Source: Sistotremastrum niveocremeum HHB9708 (taxonomy: Eukaryota; Basidiomycota; Agaricomycetes; Sistotremastrales; Sistotremastraceae). Taken from it: a DNA stretch of 64,000 nt. Made by a program: the position numbers and the translations under genes. Below the pieces are notes generated by a model that was not told where the DNA came from, did not search any database, and worked only from the letters and a program-made list of their open reading frames with translations. The stretch is taken from contig KV419421.1 of NCBI GenBank assembly GCA_001630475.1, positions 339,519-403,518 of the forward strand, given 5' to 3'. Of this stretch, positions 22,148-33,512 are shown piece by piece; the stretch's first letter is position 1, and each line of letters starts with the position of its first letter.

Positions 22148-22950
22148 ATGTTCTTTAAATTGTACCCGCTTACTCCAACTAATGCTTTGTTATCTCCTTA
22201 CACTATGTGTTTGGGCCTCTTCTTACGGCATCCCCTCTTTCACGATATGTGGTAACGTTACTCAGGATATTGGCTGATTCCTTAAAGTTTCATTTTTTTT
22301 GTTGGACGGGACGACATGTGGACGAACTTGAAAAAAATAGATTCTGTTTCATCCTCCACATCGATAACTTAGTACACTATAGGAAGTTATGGTTGGTGTT
22401 CGACTGTCAGAACCACGACTCATACTTTATGGAGCTCAAATCTTGTCGAAACAAGAACCCTTCTTGCTGTCGGCGTACTCGAGTAACATTCTTCCACAGC
22501 CATTAGGCAGATTGCATCGCATGGTTGTGAGCTCAAGTAGAGCAAGCAAATATATCGAGCAAAAAGACACGTTTATACATCCAATCGCACCAAAAAAGGC
22601 AAAGGAAAAGGAAACAGGCGTATACTTAAGACACGAATCAAGGTAGTACAGAGTGCAGTTGGTCTGCGAACTGGAAACTGAGTCGATGGAATTGCCTGCC
22701 ATGAAATGCATCAGTCATATGACCAAAATGAGCGTGAAAAAGACTTATCGAAAGAGGAACCCTTGCCCCCCCTCCTAATAAAACAAGCGTCAGACAAAAG
22801 AAAATGAGACAGGGAATGGCTTAGCTTTTAGGTTTCAGGTGACCACCTTTTTGGAGCTACGATACCTGTCGGCAAACAAAAAGTGAAGTCAGCATACTGA
22901 AGAAGAGAGACAAAGAGAGAAAAGAGCAATTATGCTCTATACTTTGCCCC
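22148..22950. other. convergent intergenic region
   Basis: About 800 bases between the 3' ends of the secreted-protein gene and the coiled-coil gene. AT-rich with short T- and A-runs (about 22287-22345). It probably holds both 3'UTRs and terminators. No gene seen. Confidence 0.4.
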
Positions 22951-23961
22951 CTACTCCTCCTCATCCTCCTCGTACTCCCCCCCTTCCTCCTCCAGCTGAA
23001 GCTTTGACTTCCAATCCCGATGAAGCATCGAGGCGTCCACACAGTCAGACTGCGCGTCCCAGTCCCCATCGCGCATACAGACACCATCCCAAAGGAGGTC
23101 TGCCGCGACGGGACTAACCTCGAGTCCAGGAGCCCACACGAAGATGCTAGGCACCTCAAGTGATCGACTCCTATCGACACCCCAGTCGATCCCCTCGTAG
23201 GCGGCGTCAGGAACTAAAGATCTCCAGTGGGAAGTAGAGATCTCTCGAACCTCGGCCAACTCCAAAAGGGTCACAACTTCGTCCGACGTGCGCTTGCACT
23301 GCTTCTCAAGCCCGACCGCATCACCGGTTTCGTACTTGAGATCGGACACCAATCCATCAATGCGAGCCTGGAGGCGAGAGCAATCGCGTCCGACGCTCTT
23401 GCGCTCCAGCTGCAGGATCGAGAGCCTCGATTCCATCCGGGCCCTAGAAGACCTGAGTACCTCCGCCTCAGCCTTCAGCTGCGCCCTAGTGCCCTTCCCA
23501 GCCTCCAAGGCACGCTCGAGCTTCCCCCAAAGCTCAGCAAGCTCCTCCTGCTTGCCCTTCATCCCCCTCACCTCCTCTCGCCCCCTGGCGTTCTCCACCT
23601 TCAACGCCTTCAACGCCCCCAGACGCCCCACCAGCGTCCCACTCGCCTCCTCAACCTCCTCCACCGTGACTGCCCCCGAACGAGTGAACATGGAACCACG
23701 TCTTTTGGCTCCGGCAGCCTCAACGAATGTTCCCTTTGAGAGAACACGTGTGGCCCGTCGAGCATTGAAGACGATGAACCCAAGCGCAACAACGACGGGG
23801 ATGACCATCAACACATCAACCCCTGCGGTCCCCCAAACCGCGGCGATGAACAAGCAAAGCATTGCAAAAGCAACGAGAGCATAGTGCCAAAAGGCGAACA
23901 ACTCTTGATGAAACTTATCGGAATTTCGGACAAAGCCGAGAATCTGATGTAAAGCGCTCAT
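22951..23961 (-). CDS. two-TM coiled-coil protein, unknown
   Basis: Intronless 336-residue protein. Two adjacent hydrophobic helices lie near residues 27-45 (YALVAFAMLCLFIAAVWG) and 48-65 (VDVLMVIPVVVALGFIVF), forming a hairpin anchor. A long charged coiled coil follows at about residues 105-220 (KGKQEELAELWGKLERALEA; LQLERKSVGRDCSRLQARID). Then comes a globular stretch with HWRSLVPDAAYEGIDWG, and a very acidic C-terminus (EEEGGEYEEDEEE). The layout suggests a membrane tether or an endomembrane scaffold, but no family is recognised. A TATATA motif sits about 50 bases upstream of the ATG (around 24011-24017). Confidence 0.75.
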   Translation of the reverse strand: MSALHQILGFVRNSDKFHQELFAFWHYALVAFAMLCLFIAAVWGTAGVDVLMVIPVVVALGFIVFNARRATRVLSKGTFVEAAGAKRRGSMFTRSGAVTVEEVEEASGTLVGRLGALKALKVENARGREEVRGMKGKQEELAELWGKLERALEAGKGTRAQLKAEAEVLRSSRARMESRLSILQLERKSVGRDCSRLQARIDGLVSDLKYETGDAVGLEKQCKRTSDEVVTLLELAEVREISTSHWRSLVPDAAYEGIDWGVDRSRSLEVPSIFVWAPGLEVSPVAADLLWDGVCMRDGDWDAQSDCVDASMLHRDWKSKLQLEEEGGEYEEDEEE

Positions 23962-25332
23962 CGTAGAACAAAGAGTCGTTGGAAAGAGCGGAGATTGAAA
24001 ATGCTCGGGAATATATAGGCCATCCGAACATCCGAACCTTCCTTATTAGGATGTTCTCTCAGTAAAAGACGACTGAACACTCGAAAACTACGAAGTTTGG
24101 ACGAGGAGCACGTCTAGCGAGAAAGGAAAGTCAGTGGCGAGCGCCAGAAGTCACGGGGATGCGAAATGATGCAATCAGGGTCCTCATTTGATGGCTCAAG
24201 GGTTACCCCGGTGATTGGCGCTAGCTTACCTCATGGTTCATTTTCTGCCCCGATTTTTGGCCCATTCTGCTCCCATCGACTGTATCTTTACAAGCCGAAA
24301 GATTTCATTGCTGTACATGTTTTCCAGAGCTCTGTGGGTGCTCGTCGTCGTTTCCGTGTCGGTATCAGGATCGGTGTTACCTAAAATAGTAATGGGGCGA
24401 GGGATGTTGGAAAGGCTGGGGTGCTATATATGAAATGCAGGGGTTGTCAATTCGTGCGTTCAGCTTGTCAGACTCGTGAAATAATGCTCAGCTTAGTATC
24501 CTCATTCATATTCTGCAAGAAATCCGGTGTAAAACGGGCGAATAGCTGCGATATAGCAGATGCTGCTATCGAGGCCATCCAACGACGACGAACCCTCACT
24601 CAGCCACGTCCCACTACTGCCATATTCCGTCGAGCTCTTATCTGTGCTTTACGTGCATGATGACACGTACTGATTTGCTCTATTCTGATCAATCGACGCT
24701 GCTCGCCATTGTGGACGCCCATGCCTCGACCTCACTGTTCAGCCCATCCATCTCACCTGACCGACGTTCTTTTATGCCATTCCGTCATATTCACTCCTCA
24801 GGTCTCAGATAATGTCAAGCCGCTTGGGATATCAATGAACTATAGAGAGCCAACTGATGATTCGCGAAAAATCCGCTCTGAAACCTAGGGTCATCCAACG
24901 CCGAGCCTGGAACCCTTATTCATGGAACCGTGCTTGCATCCAGATATGTATCTGTTCCGTGACTGTATATCTCCTCAATCTCACGATCCCTAAGCCTAAT
25001 GCCCAACTCGAACCGCGTGCGTCGGTCGACCCGGTGATCCAAGTCAGTCTGAAACCATTGCCATCCAGCTCTCCTCGCCTTCAAAGCTGGTTCCTTTTTC
25101 CGAAGATCCAGGTTCTAGGTTACAAGGTGTGCATATCTCTGTAATTTATCATCCGTATAGGATGTTCCCTCGTGAGCTGCCACTGACCCACTCTTCACGC
25201 CAACGATCCATAGTAATCCGTGTCGGATAGTCATTTGTATATTTATCGCTTGACATGAAATTGGTAAAATATTGCCGTCACATTAAAAGGACTGTGAGAT
25301 GAATGGAGCAAAGCGAATATCTAAGACAATAT
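23962..25332. other. gene-poor intergenic region
   Basis: About 1.37 kb. Short open frames on the plus strand (up to about 95 codons) show no motif or splice partner. The first 100 bases carry the promoter of the coiled-coil gene. The last 100 are the 3' flank of the aspartic protease. Nothing else seen. Confidence 0.4.
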
Positions 25333-26721
25333 CTACGCCAAAGGAGCGAAAGAGACGGTCGAATCATCAAAGCTGAATGCAGTGTAGACATTGCTCATGA
25401 AGACATCCCCAGCAATCCAGCCATCGACTATAAATATCAGGATTAGTACACTCAAGTGACTGTCTAAACAGTGCACTTACTGCCAGTATCCGCAGCCACA
25501 ACTCCGCCAACGCAATCGCTGGATCCGTCGGAGGCTTGGCCGAGGCTGAAGGTGTTGCTGAAATCGAAGGCTTGTCCACCGAATGTGAGGGAGACAGACG
25601 GAGAGGAGCTGCAAGGGACTATAGCGCAGCCGCATCAGATGCTGCAATGATGAAAGAACAAAGAACATGATCTCACAAGTGAAGAATCCATCGCCGAGAG
25701 TAGAGCTGGCATCTTTGGAACCTTTGATGCCCTTGTAGAACTTGGCGACGTTGGTAGAGTCGCCGACGATGAGAGTGGTACCGGAGTCGATGATGGCAGA
25801 GATACCCTTGACTACGGCCTTGCTTCCAACATTGACCGAGTCCATATCAACTTGCCAGTATCCCTGTTGAGTAACAGGGATAGTGGTGAAATCACCACCG
25901 ACGAGATCATCATTGACGCCGCCGAGGAAAAGCTCGGCGCCATCCGCAGTAAGCTTGAAGCCGAATTCACCAGCAGAGACCGAACCCTGCTGGATGAGTG
26001 TGTTGAAGAATGGGGTGCTCATGACTGCGAGCTGAGGCCAGGCCAGACCCATCAGACCGTCCGCTGGGAATTGGGAGCTTTCGAAGCCGGAGGAGTAGGT
26101 GGTGGCGCTTCCGAGGATCTGATTGTCGGCGGTGAGACCGGCGACGGTCACCTTGTCAGTAAACTGCTCGCCGCTGACGGTAGAGCCATCGCCGTATGCG
26201 AGGGAGAATTTCTTCCCTGCGTCGGAAGCGGTGGAGCTCTTGGATGGGTTGTATTTGGTATGCCCAGTGCAGGTGGATCCGCACTTGGATGAGGGAAGGA
26301 AGAGGTCGGAGGAGCCGGTGTCGAAATCTACGGTGTAGGTGGTAGCGGGAGTACCGACGGAAATCTTTCCGTACCATAACTGGGAGTTGTCATCGGTGAG
26401 AGAATCGCTCCCAGTTTGGCGCTTTTTGGTAGGAGCAGCAACAGCAGCGGGGTGTGCAGAGCCCGTGTTCTTCTCGAAGGCAGCTAAGGTATTGGTATAT
26501 TTGCTTGAAAATATTGTCAGTTAAATGGCGGATGGTAAGACGAGCAGAGCATACCCTTCGAGATAGGCAACATGGCCTTGCAAAGCGGTTGCGTTGACAA
26601 CTCCGTTGACGGCGAAGTTAGATTTTTTGACGAGCGGGATGACTTTTCCGGATCGTTTGGAGGACGGGGCGGCGGATGCCAAGAGGGCAAAAGTGACCAA
26701 AGAAATGATAGTGGTGTGCAT
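25333..26721 (-). CDS. secreted aspartic protease (A1, polyporopepsin-like) 1
   Basis: Pepsin-family endopeptidase, secreted. Signal peptide MHTTIISLVTFALLASAAPS, then a propeptide with NGVVNATALQGHVAYLEG and a Kex2-type KKRQTG processing site. The mature enzyme has YTVDFDTGSSDLFLPS (first catalytic DTG), the flap region SLAYGDGSTVSGEQF, FPADGLMGLAWPQL, QVDMDSVNVGSKAVVKGISA and AIIDSGTTLIVGDS (second catalytic DSG). The next exon has the VPCSSSPSVSLTFGGQAFDF block, and the last exon ends DDSTVSFAPLA at 25333. Introns lie near 26500-26555, 25620-25675 and 25430-25480. It is a close paralogue of the protease at 42564-43943, in opposite orientation. Another in-frame ATG 15 bases upstream (26736) would lengthen the signal peptide slightly. 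Confidence 0.93.
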
Positions 26722-26820
26722 CTCAGTAGTGAGCAAATGAAGGAATTAAAGGACTGTAAGTGACACTGGCAGATGTCAAAGGACGTTCGAAGGATGTTGA
26801 AGATCGTACGAATGGCCAGG

Positions 26821-26828
26821 TATTTATA
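26821..26828 (-). promoter_or_regulatory. TATA box of aspartic protease 1
   Basis: TATAAATA on the minus strand, 100 bases upstream of the start codon at 26721. The sister protease has a similar element, TATAAGAG, about 115 bases upstream of its ATG. Confidence 0.5.
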
Positions 26829-28443
26829 TCGTTACGATAGAAAGAAAAGCGTGCAAAGACACAAGATATATTTTCACAAGACATCAAAGAGCACATTGTG
26901 AGACGAGTTCGTCCAGCCAGTGCAGGAAGAAAAACCACAAGGTACAGAGCTTAGCGACTGAGGTTCGTCTCTGAGGACAGAGAAATCGCATGAGCAACAG
27001 AAGCAATCCATTAGCGATTACAGGCGAAACCGAATAAGTCAGCATGCGAGGTGATGGCCCGGGCTGAGCATGTGTCCTCGAAACACGATATTTTTTGAGG
27101 AGTTGCGATGATGTTCATCGGGCGCAGCAACAAATCGTCATCGAAGGCCGGAGAACCATGCGTCCAAAGGAAGGCCTTCCACAAGCACTGATCCAGCACA
27201 TTGCTCAAAAGAGATGATGAAATAGCAACATGCAAGCATCAAGCCAGCTCCTGCATAGCAACGTCGAAACCAGATTCTGTGTAGATATCTCGTGTTATTT
27301 TACGGATAAGTCCTATGTTCGGCCGCAGGATTTGGGGAGCTTTTGAGTACGTTAAACTCAACTGCAGAATTATGACGTTGAATAGAGCAGTGCCTTTCAA
27401 TAAATAGCTTGATGGTCCAGCTCCAGTCGAGGCTAAAAGTCAGGCGATCGTTTTAGCGCCCATGAAAGACGCCCGCCGCTCTGTACTTTGAATATTTGAA
27501 TTTTGAAGCCTACGAGATCATTCGTCAACCTCGATAGCCTCACAAGAACGAGGCCCTCGGGAGTCGCGAGCGATGATATAGATAGATATTGGACGTGTAT
27601 TTATAGGGCTGTGCAGTGCGCATGACATTGATCGCAATCGCTATTTAGTTTCCCCCGAAGCAGGCTTATCTCACAGGCGAACAAGACGAGCGGCATGATT
27701 ATATGATTTGAGAATGGTAGCAAGATGCCAAAGGCTTGTCAAACAAAGCGCACGATCAAGATTGGAATACAAGCTGAAGCAAGGGCTTGAGGACGGAAAG
27801 TTGCCACTGGCAATACAAGAATTATTCGGTAGCATAGCTGATCTGATGATAACGAGCAGCGTTGGTACAGCATCAGCGTCAATATAAGACTGAGGCCAGG
27901 AATAGGTGCATGACAAGAGGACATTTTGGTACGAGACTCGGAGCAGGGATGGAATATAGCACATCATTGGGATTGTGCCACAAAAATGGCACTGGGATCT
28001 CCAGTCCAGAATTGCCATTTATATATATAGGAGGACATAAATAATTCAGACGGCAGACAACTGAGCCTCGCAAGAGATACTGGAACAAGTAGTTTGAACA
28101 CCGAGTCGTTCGAAGAATTGCACCAGCCAATCGAGAGCCCAATGGATCAGTAAGCCCGCTGCGGGCAGTAAGCCGTTAGGCCCAAGTGTATAGTACGGAG
28201 AACACACTCAAGGACTTTACACACGGCGGACGGTGCCCAAAGACGTTCTCCGACTGGAAGTGGACGTAAGGTGGCGAGAGGCAAAAGATGCCGAAATCCG
28301 ACGGGAGCCCCGACTCAGTCAGATCAACGCATGAGCTTTCCTTGACTCGTTTATAGCCTTTCCTCTCCTTCGTCTTCAGCTCAGGTTGATTCGCATATCT
28401 TGGCTACATTATAGACCCACCATCCCCCAGGTGGGGATAAGCC
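26829..28443. other. gene-poor intergenic region
   Basis: About 1.6 kb between two divergent genes. No frame has a recognisable product. A short alternating AT run (TATATATATAG, about 28020-28030) is the only low-complexity feature. It probably contains the upstream control region of the protease and of the carrier gene. Confidence 0.4.
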
Positions 28444-29677
28444 ATGTCGTCTGGTCAGAAATGGCTAGCAAACAGCGTCATAGGTGTGCCGAACGCTCGT
28501 CTCCCACACATGTCAGACGACTCACCGTCATTTACAGCCGGTGCGGGAGGAGGGCTAGTTTCGAGTATAGCAACATGTCCTTTAGATGTTATCAAGACAA
28601 AGTTGCAAGCGCAGAGGGTAGCACACCATAGTGCAAATTATTTAGGCGTCCTAGGTGCGTCATGCCTCCGATCTCGGATATGCTGGTGCTTAAGCTCAAC
28701 GAATTTTAAGGCACTGTGAAGTCAATCATCAGACATGACGGTTTGCGCGGGCTTTACCGCGGTCTTGGGCCAACGATTTTGGGCTATCTGCCCACCTGGG
28801 CCATCTACTTTGCGGTGTACGATGGGATCAAGACGAGATACGGGGAAGCTCCTCTCGGCGTCGTTCAAGTTGCGGGAAAGGTGTATCCTGCTGCCCAAGT
28901 GAAAGGATATCAACCAGTCATGAGAGAACACCCGTGGTCATTACATATTTTCTCGGCCATGGCAGCCGGCGCGTGCAGCACCATTGCCACCAACCCTCTC
29001 TGGGTAATTAAAACAAGATTCATGGTATGTACCAGCGCTCCACTTCAAAAGGATTTTCTGAGATTTTGTCCAGACCCAGCCCCGAGACGAAAGTCGCTAT
29101 CGACATACGTTCGACGCATTCTGGACAATATGGCGCACGGAAGGACCGAAAGCATTTTATCGAGGTCTCGGTTCAAGTTTACTGGGAATCACACATGTGG
29201 CTGTCCAGTTCCCTCTGTACGAAGAGCTCAAATCTTTAGCCCGTGAGCCAATCCTCCCCTATTCTGGAAAGAAGCTAACTCAAAAGTCACGGTGCTGCAG
29301 AGAAGAAGACGGAAGGTCCGATAAGCAGCGGGACAATCCTCATATGCTCGGCAGTCGCGAAAATGACAGCATCTATAGCAACTTATCCTCACGAAGTCGT
29401 TCGGACGAGACTGCAGATCCAACGGCGTTTGCGAAATGGCGGTCCTGAAGAATTGACAAATGCTTACAATGGCATCATTCATACGGCCCGTCGTGTGGTA
29501 CACGAAGAAGGGTGGAGAGGCTTATACAAAGGGCTTTCTATCAATCTGTTCAGGACCGTCCCTAATAGCGTTGTGACTATGCTGACGTGAGTCGTATTCC
29601 AATATTCCTCAATGTTCTCGTTTCTAACAAGATTCTTTGGCAGATATGAGATGCTGATGCGATACATGACGTCTTAA
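28444..29677 (+). CDS. mitochondrial carrier, NAD+/nucleotide type (YIA6-like)
   Basis: Inner-membrane solute carrier (SLC25) with the three repeats. Repeat 1 has SIATCPLDVIKTKLQAQ. Repeat 2 has STIATNPLWVIKTRFM. Repeat 3 has SIATYPHEVVRTRLQIQ. Each is the PX[DE]XX[KR] signature. Exons also give GLRGLYRGLGPTILGYLPTW, FYRGLGSSLLGITHVAVQFP and GWRGLYKGLSINLFRTVPNS, and the end is MLMRYMTS. The PLW and PHE variants in repeats 2 and 3 are typical of the YIA6/YEA6 NAD+ and RIM2 pyrimidine-nucleotide carriers. The PLDV...LQAQ first repeat favours the NAD+ group. Five or more short introns. Substrate is inferred. Confidence 0.88.
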
Positions 29678-31072
29678 AATTGCTTCGTTTTGTCCGATCT
29701 TGCACGATACCTTATTGTATAACCATTCACTGACCATCTTTCCTGTCTTCTTTCACACTACTTGGCATCATAGAGGCGACCAAAAACATCCATATGTAGT
29801 AATACAATATAGACGTCCAAATCACGACGTGTGCCCTTTCGCTGCTATTACTTCATACGAAGAGGGCGGACAAACATTCTTGTCATACACATGAGAGATT
29901 TAGCGGAGGGGCATTCTATCGGAGACGCCGAACCAGATTCTTAGATCCCAGATCGAGTTAAGGCCGCTGTTGTGCTACAACAGGGTGGTGCGGGTCTGCA
30001 GATCCAGGAATAGCCTTTCCATTATTGTGAGAGCAAATACACGAGCCACGAGACAGTCGGCGGTTCGGGAAACAGTTTTGGCAGGACCGTAAATGAAAAA
30101 CGACCGAAAGTGTGACAATAGTAAGACAAATAACATGAGGTCGAGACCGTGCTTGGAATACAGGGTGTTGAAGCCAAAATCGTGACTGCCGCTAGGACGG
30201 CGCGAAAGTGAATGCAGCGAGTAGCCATGCAACGATACCCCCAGAATGTTTCTGCAGGTTGAATCCCAGTAATGACAGTAATGACGACATGCGCGCACCA
30301 AGCTGCCACAATCTTGGGCACTAGAGACACACTGAGTCTCCTTCTTTTCCTACTGCTGGTCGCACGCGTCAGCTGAAGACCTGCTCCCAGTGCCACCCTG
30401 AATGAGCAGATAACGCGCGAGTAGAACACAGGAGAACACCTTGCCGCGTGGCTTCAGCTCTCTTGGCCATTGATTCTGGTCTTGCACTGCTTGTACAACG
30501 TGTAATGAGACATCGCGAAGCTCAGCGTGACCTTTTTTGAGCCACCAAGCCTTCGAGATGTTCAGATTTCGGTTCGGAGCGGGGTTGGGTATGGTTTTTG
30601 CTACACTCGACGATGACAGATCCAGAAAATACGCGTTCGCTGGAGACGCTTTCGAGTGCCTGATTTCACAGTGCTGGTCAGAATGGAAAAGTCGACTCGA
30701 CTGTAAGCCGGACCGGCGATCTAGGCCCGCGATAATTGAAACCCCGATCCGTGCCGAACGCCGTGCCTCTCACCCCATTATCGGATTTACTTATCCGCTA
30801 TAGCCGACATAATTGCTTTGCCGGGCAAAAGGGGTTACGGCTATTTTAGTCGGCCCCGGGAACGTTCGCTGCCGATAGGATGCCCGCCCTGGTCGCGGTG
30901 ATGCATGTGCTGGGCGCATGCTTAGAGGACGGAAATGAGAGTGAACGAAAGCAATAGAGCGAGAGCGAGAGCAGGCTTGAACATCGTATACGACCCCGAC
31001 GACGAGTTCGGGCAGATCGGCGGTCCCGAGCGCGTTGGCTATAGCTGGACCTGATTTTATTCTCCGTTGCTT
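29678..31072. other. intergenic, with hydrophobic minus-strand frames
   Basis: At 29975-30429 two overlapping minus-strand frames are rich in hydrophobic residues (MLFVLLLSHFRSFFIYGP; KIVAAWCAHVVITVITGI) and resemble pieces of a multi-pass membrane protein. No start, splice series or full helix set could be assembled, so I treat it as a possible decayed gene. The DNA near 30780-30900 is locally GC-rich. The final part holds the 5' flank of the surface-protein gene. Confidence 0.35.
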
Positions 31073-32599
31073 ATGTCAGCCCCTCATAGACTCTCCCATC
31101 ACAGACTCCACCCTCGCCGTCACCCTCAACGTCCTCAGACGAGTACGCCGTCCGAGGCATCGTCGACAACGTCCATGGCCGTTCTCGCTGCCCCTTGGCC
31201 TGGCCCAACTCCTCCCCCTCCTCTTCCTCCTTCAGAGAAAGCAAAGGGAAAGCGCAAGTGGGATGGCGAAAATGCTCTGGCCATTCTACCCAGGCAATCA
31301 CCAGGTAAGCACCCTTATCAGCTTCGCGCCTCGCCCTTTCATTCGCTCACCTCCCGCCCAGATCCCTCTTGCGACGATGTTGGAAACTTTGTCCTATCCT
31401 GCGCCCCCGTCACAGGCCAGATTGTCGTTCAAAATACTTCCATGCACTTCGTTTGGAATAGGAACGAACCTTCCTTCGCCCAATTCGAGGTCGTCGACGT
31501 ATACCTATTCCATGCCGACAACCTCGCTCAGGCAACTAATAAGACTGGTTTACAAAACCAGGCTGGTCGAACTGCATTCGCTGTTAATGATTCGTGGTGG
31601 GGCCCGCGCGGTGATCAATGGGACGGTCACAACGTCAGCTTCCCTATGTACTTTATTGTCGTACCAGGGGGACATGTCCTCACTGGTGGAGAGCCTCCTC
31701 AATCTACTTTCACGGCTATTCGTCAGTCGCGCCATGTTGTTTTCTCTAAGCGCGCGCGTTGCTAAATCCTATCTTTTACAGAAACTAGATTACCTGATTC
31801 AATATTAGCTGCTCAGGCGTCGTCGTCGGCAGCAGCATCATCTTCCTCCGTTGCCGCCTCCCTCTCGCAATCATCTGCATCATCCGCATCAGCTGCGTCA
31901 GCATCTTCCTTCGCTTCAAGTCGCTCTGGCGGCTCCGCAATACCCTCTTCAACTTCAACCTCGACTTCTGGTTCGCGTTCCAGCGGACTGCAGAATGCGG
32001 ACAACGACAATAGCTTTCCACACTGGGCTATCGCCCTCCTCGCAGTCCTCGGCACACTGGCACTGCTGGCAATTCTCCTCGTGTTCTTCCTCTTATTACG
32101 AAGTATTCGTTCGAGAAAAAGAGGCGCTCCAAGAAGAACACTCAGCAACCGCGGTAGCATTGGAAGTTCCACCCCTATCATGGCACAGGTCGGTTCTGGA
32201 CCCGCGAGTCCTGTGCAACCGCCTCCCGGTGGCGGTGTCATCGGCGGCGTACCGAAGCGCGCTCAGTCTTTGGGAGGCGTTTCGACAGCTACTTCAGCAG
32301 ATCCTGGTCTTATCTCCAACGCCGACGCTGCGATCATGGCTGCCGCGTTCCGCGATACACTACGTAATCCCGCATTCCCAGATCGACCAATAGAGGAAGG
32401 CGAAAGCCCGGACAGTCAGCAGCCTCAGAAGGAGGTGTTACAGAGAGAGTTGGCTGAGGAAGGGCGGGATATCCGGAGTGTGAACTCGAGCCGTGTCAGG
32501 GTCGAAGGGGATGAAAGCACTATCCAAGGTCATGACAGGGATCCTGATTACGAACATGACGAACCAGAGGTGGACCGCGATGCCGAGCCCTATCGATGA
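31073..32599 (+). CDS. Ser-rich single-pass surface protein
   Basis: Predicted type I membrane protein. Exon 2 encodes an ectodomain with CDDVGNFVLSCAPVTGQIVV, HFVWNRNEPSFAQFEVVDVY and WGPRGDQWDGHNVSFPMYFI, with NxS/T sites. A splice at about 31721-31779 joins FTAI to QTRLPDSILAAQ. A Ser/Ala linker of about 60 residues follows (31805-31990), then the helix WAIALLAVLGTLALLAILLV, a basic stop-transfer RSIRSRKRGAPRR and a long hydrophilic cytoplasmic tail ending DAEPYR. This ectodomain plus Ser-rich stalk plus TM plus tail layout is that of fungal cell-wall sensors, but it has no WSC or MID2 motif that I recognise. The first exon (ATG at 31073, phase-1 intron 31305-31361) is Pro/Arg-rich and lacks a signal peptide, so the real start is uncertain. 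Confidence 0.65.
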
Positions 32600-33512
32600 T
32601 CCACCGCCCTCTCATGCAACCTGGAACGAATCTCCTTCACCTATTTCAACCCTTGTTTTGTGACCATATATCCGCCATGGAGTCAAGTTTTTATCTTGCT
32701 GCCCTTCTGTCCTTCCTCCATTTCATTATACCTGGCAGATGGACACTCTGAATGTCGTCTTTCAATCACAGGGATACTTGCGTTGTTTTATTTTCATTGC
32801 CCTCCAAATTTGTCCCATCTCCTCTTTACCCTCCGCATTATTTCCATGGCTTGTTATACTTCTTTCCTTCTTCGCCGCCGCTCTCTGTCGCATCATCACG
32901 TTCACTTATATGTCCATCGTTCATCCTCACACATTCGTCATCTGACTCTTCTGAGTTCTCAGATAGCCCGCCTGCGTCGCATCCCATGTCCGTGTTTGAA
33001 CGGCAGAAGGCGCGAGCCACGGTGACGAGCATCCTCTACTAGAAACTGTAATGACTGTCCGAATTTACCCATTTTCCTCTTCCTTCTGAATGGCAGACCA
33101 GAGGGATTGTGGAGTCTCCATACCTGTGCTTTGTCGAACATTTGTCTCACTGCCTTTTTTCTTCTATATTCTCGCTGTTTCGCTCCATTTACTCCTTTTA
33201 GTTGTAGTGATAATAAAACGGCACTCTTGGGCCGAGCATTTTCAGATTCAGTTCATTGGTTCATTGGATGCATCTTATGTTGTTTACACGATTAATTAGA
33301 ATTGATTCCCTTGCACATGCGCAGCCTGATGCCTGACTCTTCCATTAATGAAGGAATGAAGCGCGAAGACAATCTAGGTAGCTCGATATCAATAAGGGTA
33401 GCAACGACAAATATGAACGGTTAAGTGAGCGCGCGAATGATCAAACGAGTTGATTGTGTGCCCAAAAGGTCGCCGGAGGCAACACATGGTTACCACGGAC
33501 CTAGCACGTGAA
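32600..33512. other. convergent intergenic region
   Basis: About 900 bases between the 3' ends of the surface-protein gene and EMC2. The first half is pyrimidine-rich on the plus strand, and its frames are Leu/Ser/Phe-rich as expected from CT-rich DNA rather than coding. No gene seen. Confidence 0.4.

Noticed and set aside
22286-22345. T- and A-runs possibly marking an element end
   Set aside because: Short, with no flanking duplication; ordinary AT-rich 3' flank.
23288-23884. Long plus-strand open frame (198 codons)
   Set aside because: Antisense to the coiled-coil protein; its Ser/Pro-rich content reflects the complement of Glu/Arg-rich codons.
27671-28018. Minus-strand frame of 115 codons
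   Set aside because: Irregular composition with no motif and no homologous pattern; treated as intergenic.
31035-31808. Plus-strand frame of 257 codons overlapping the surface-protein gene
   Set aside because: Begins with TTG, not ATG, and shows no motif. The other frame carries the NxS/T-bearing ectodomain and splices cleanly to the TM exon.
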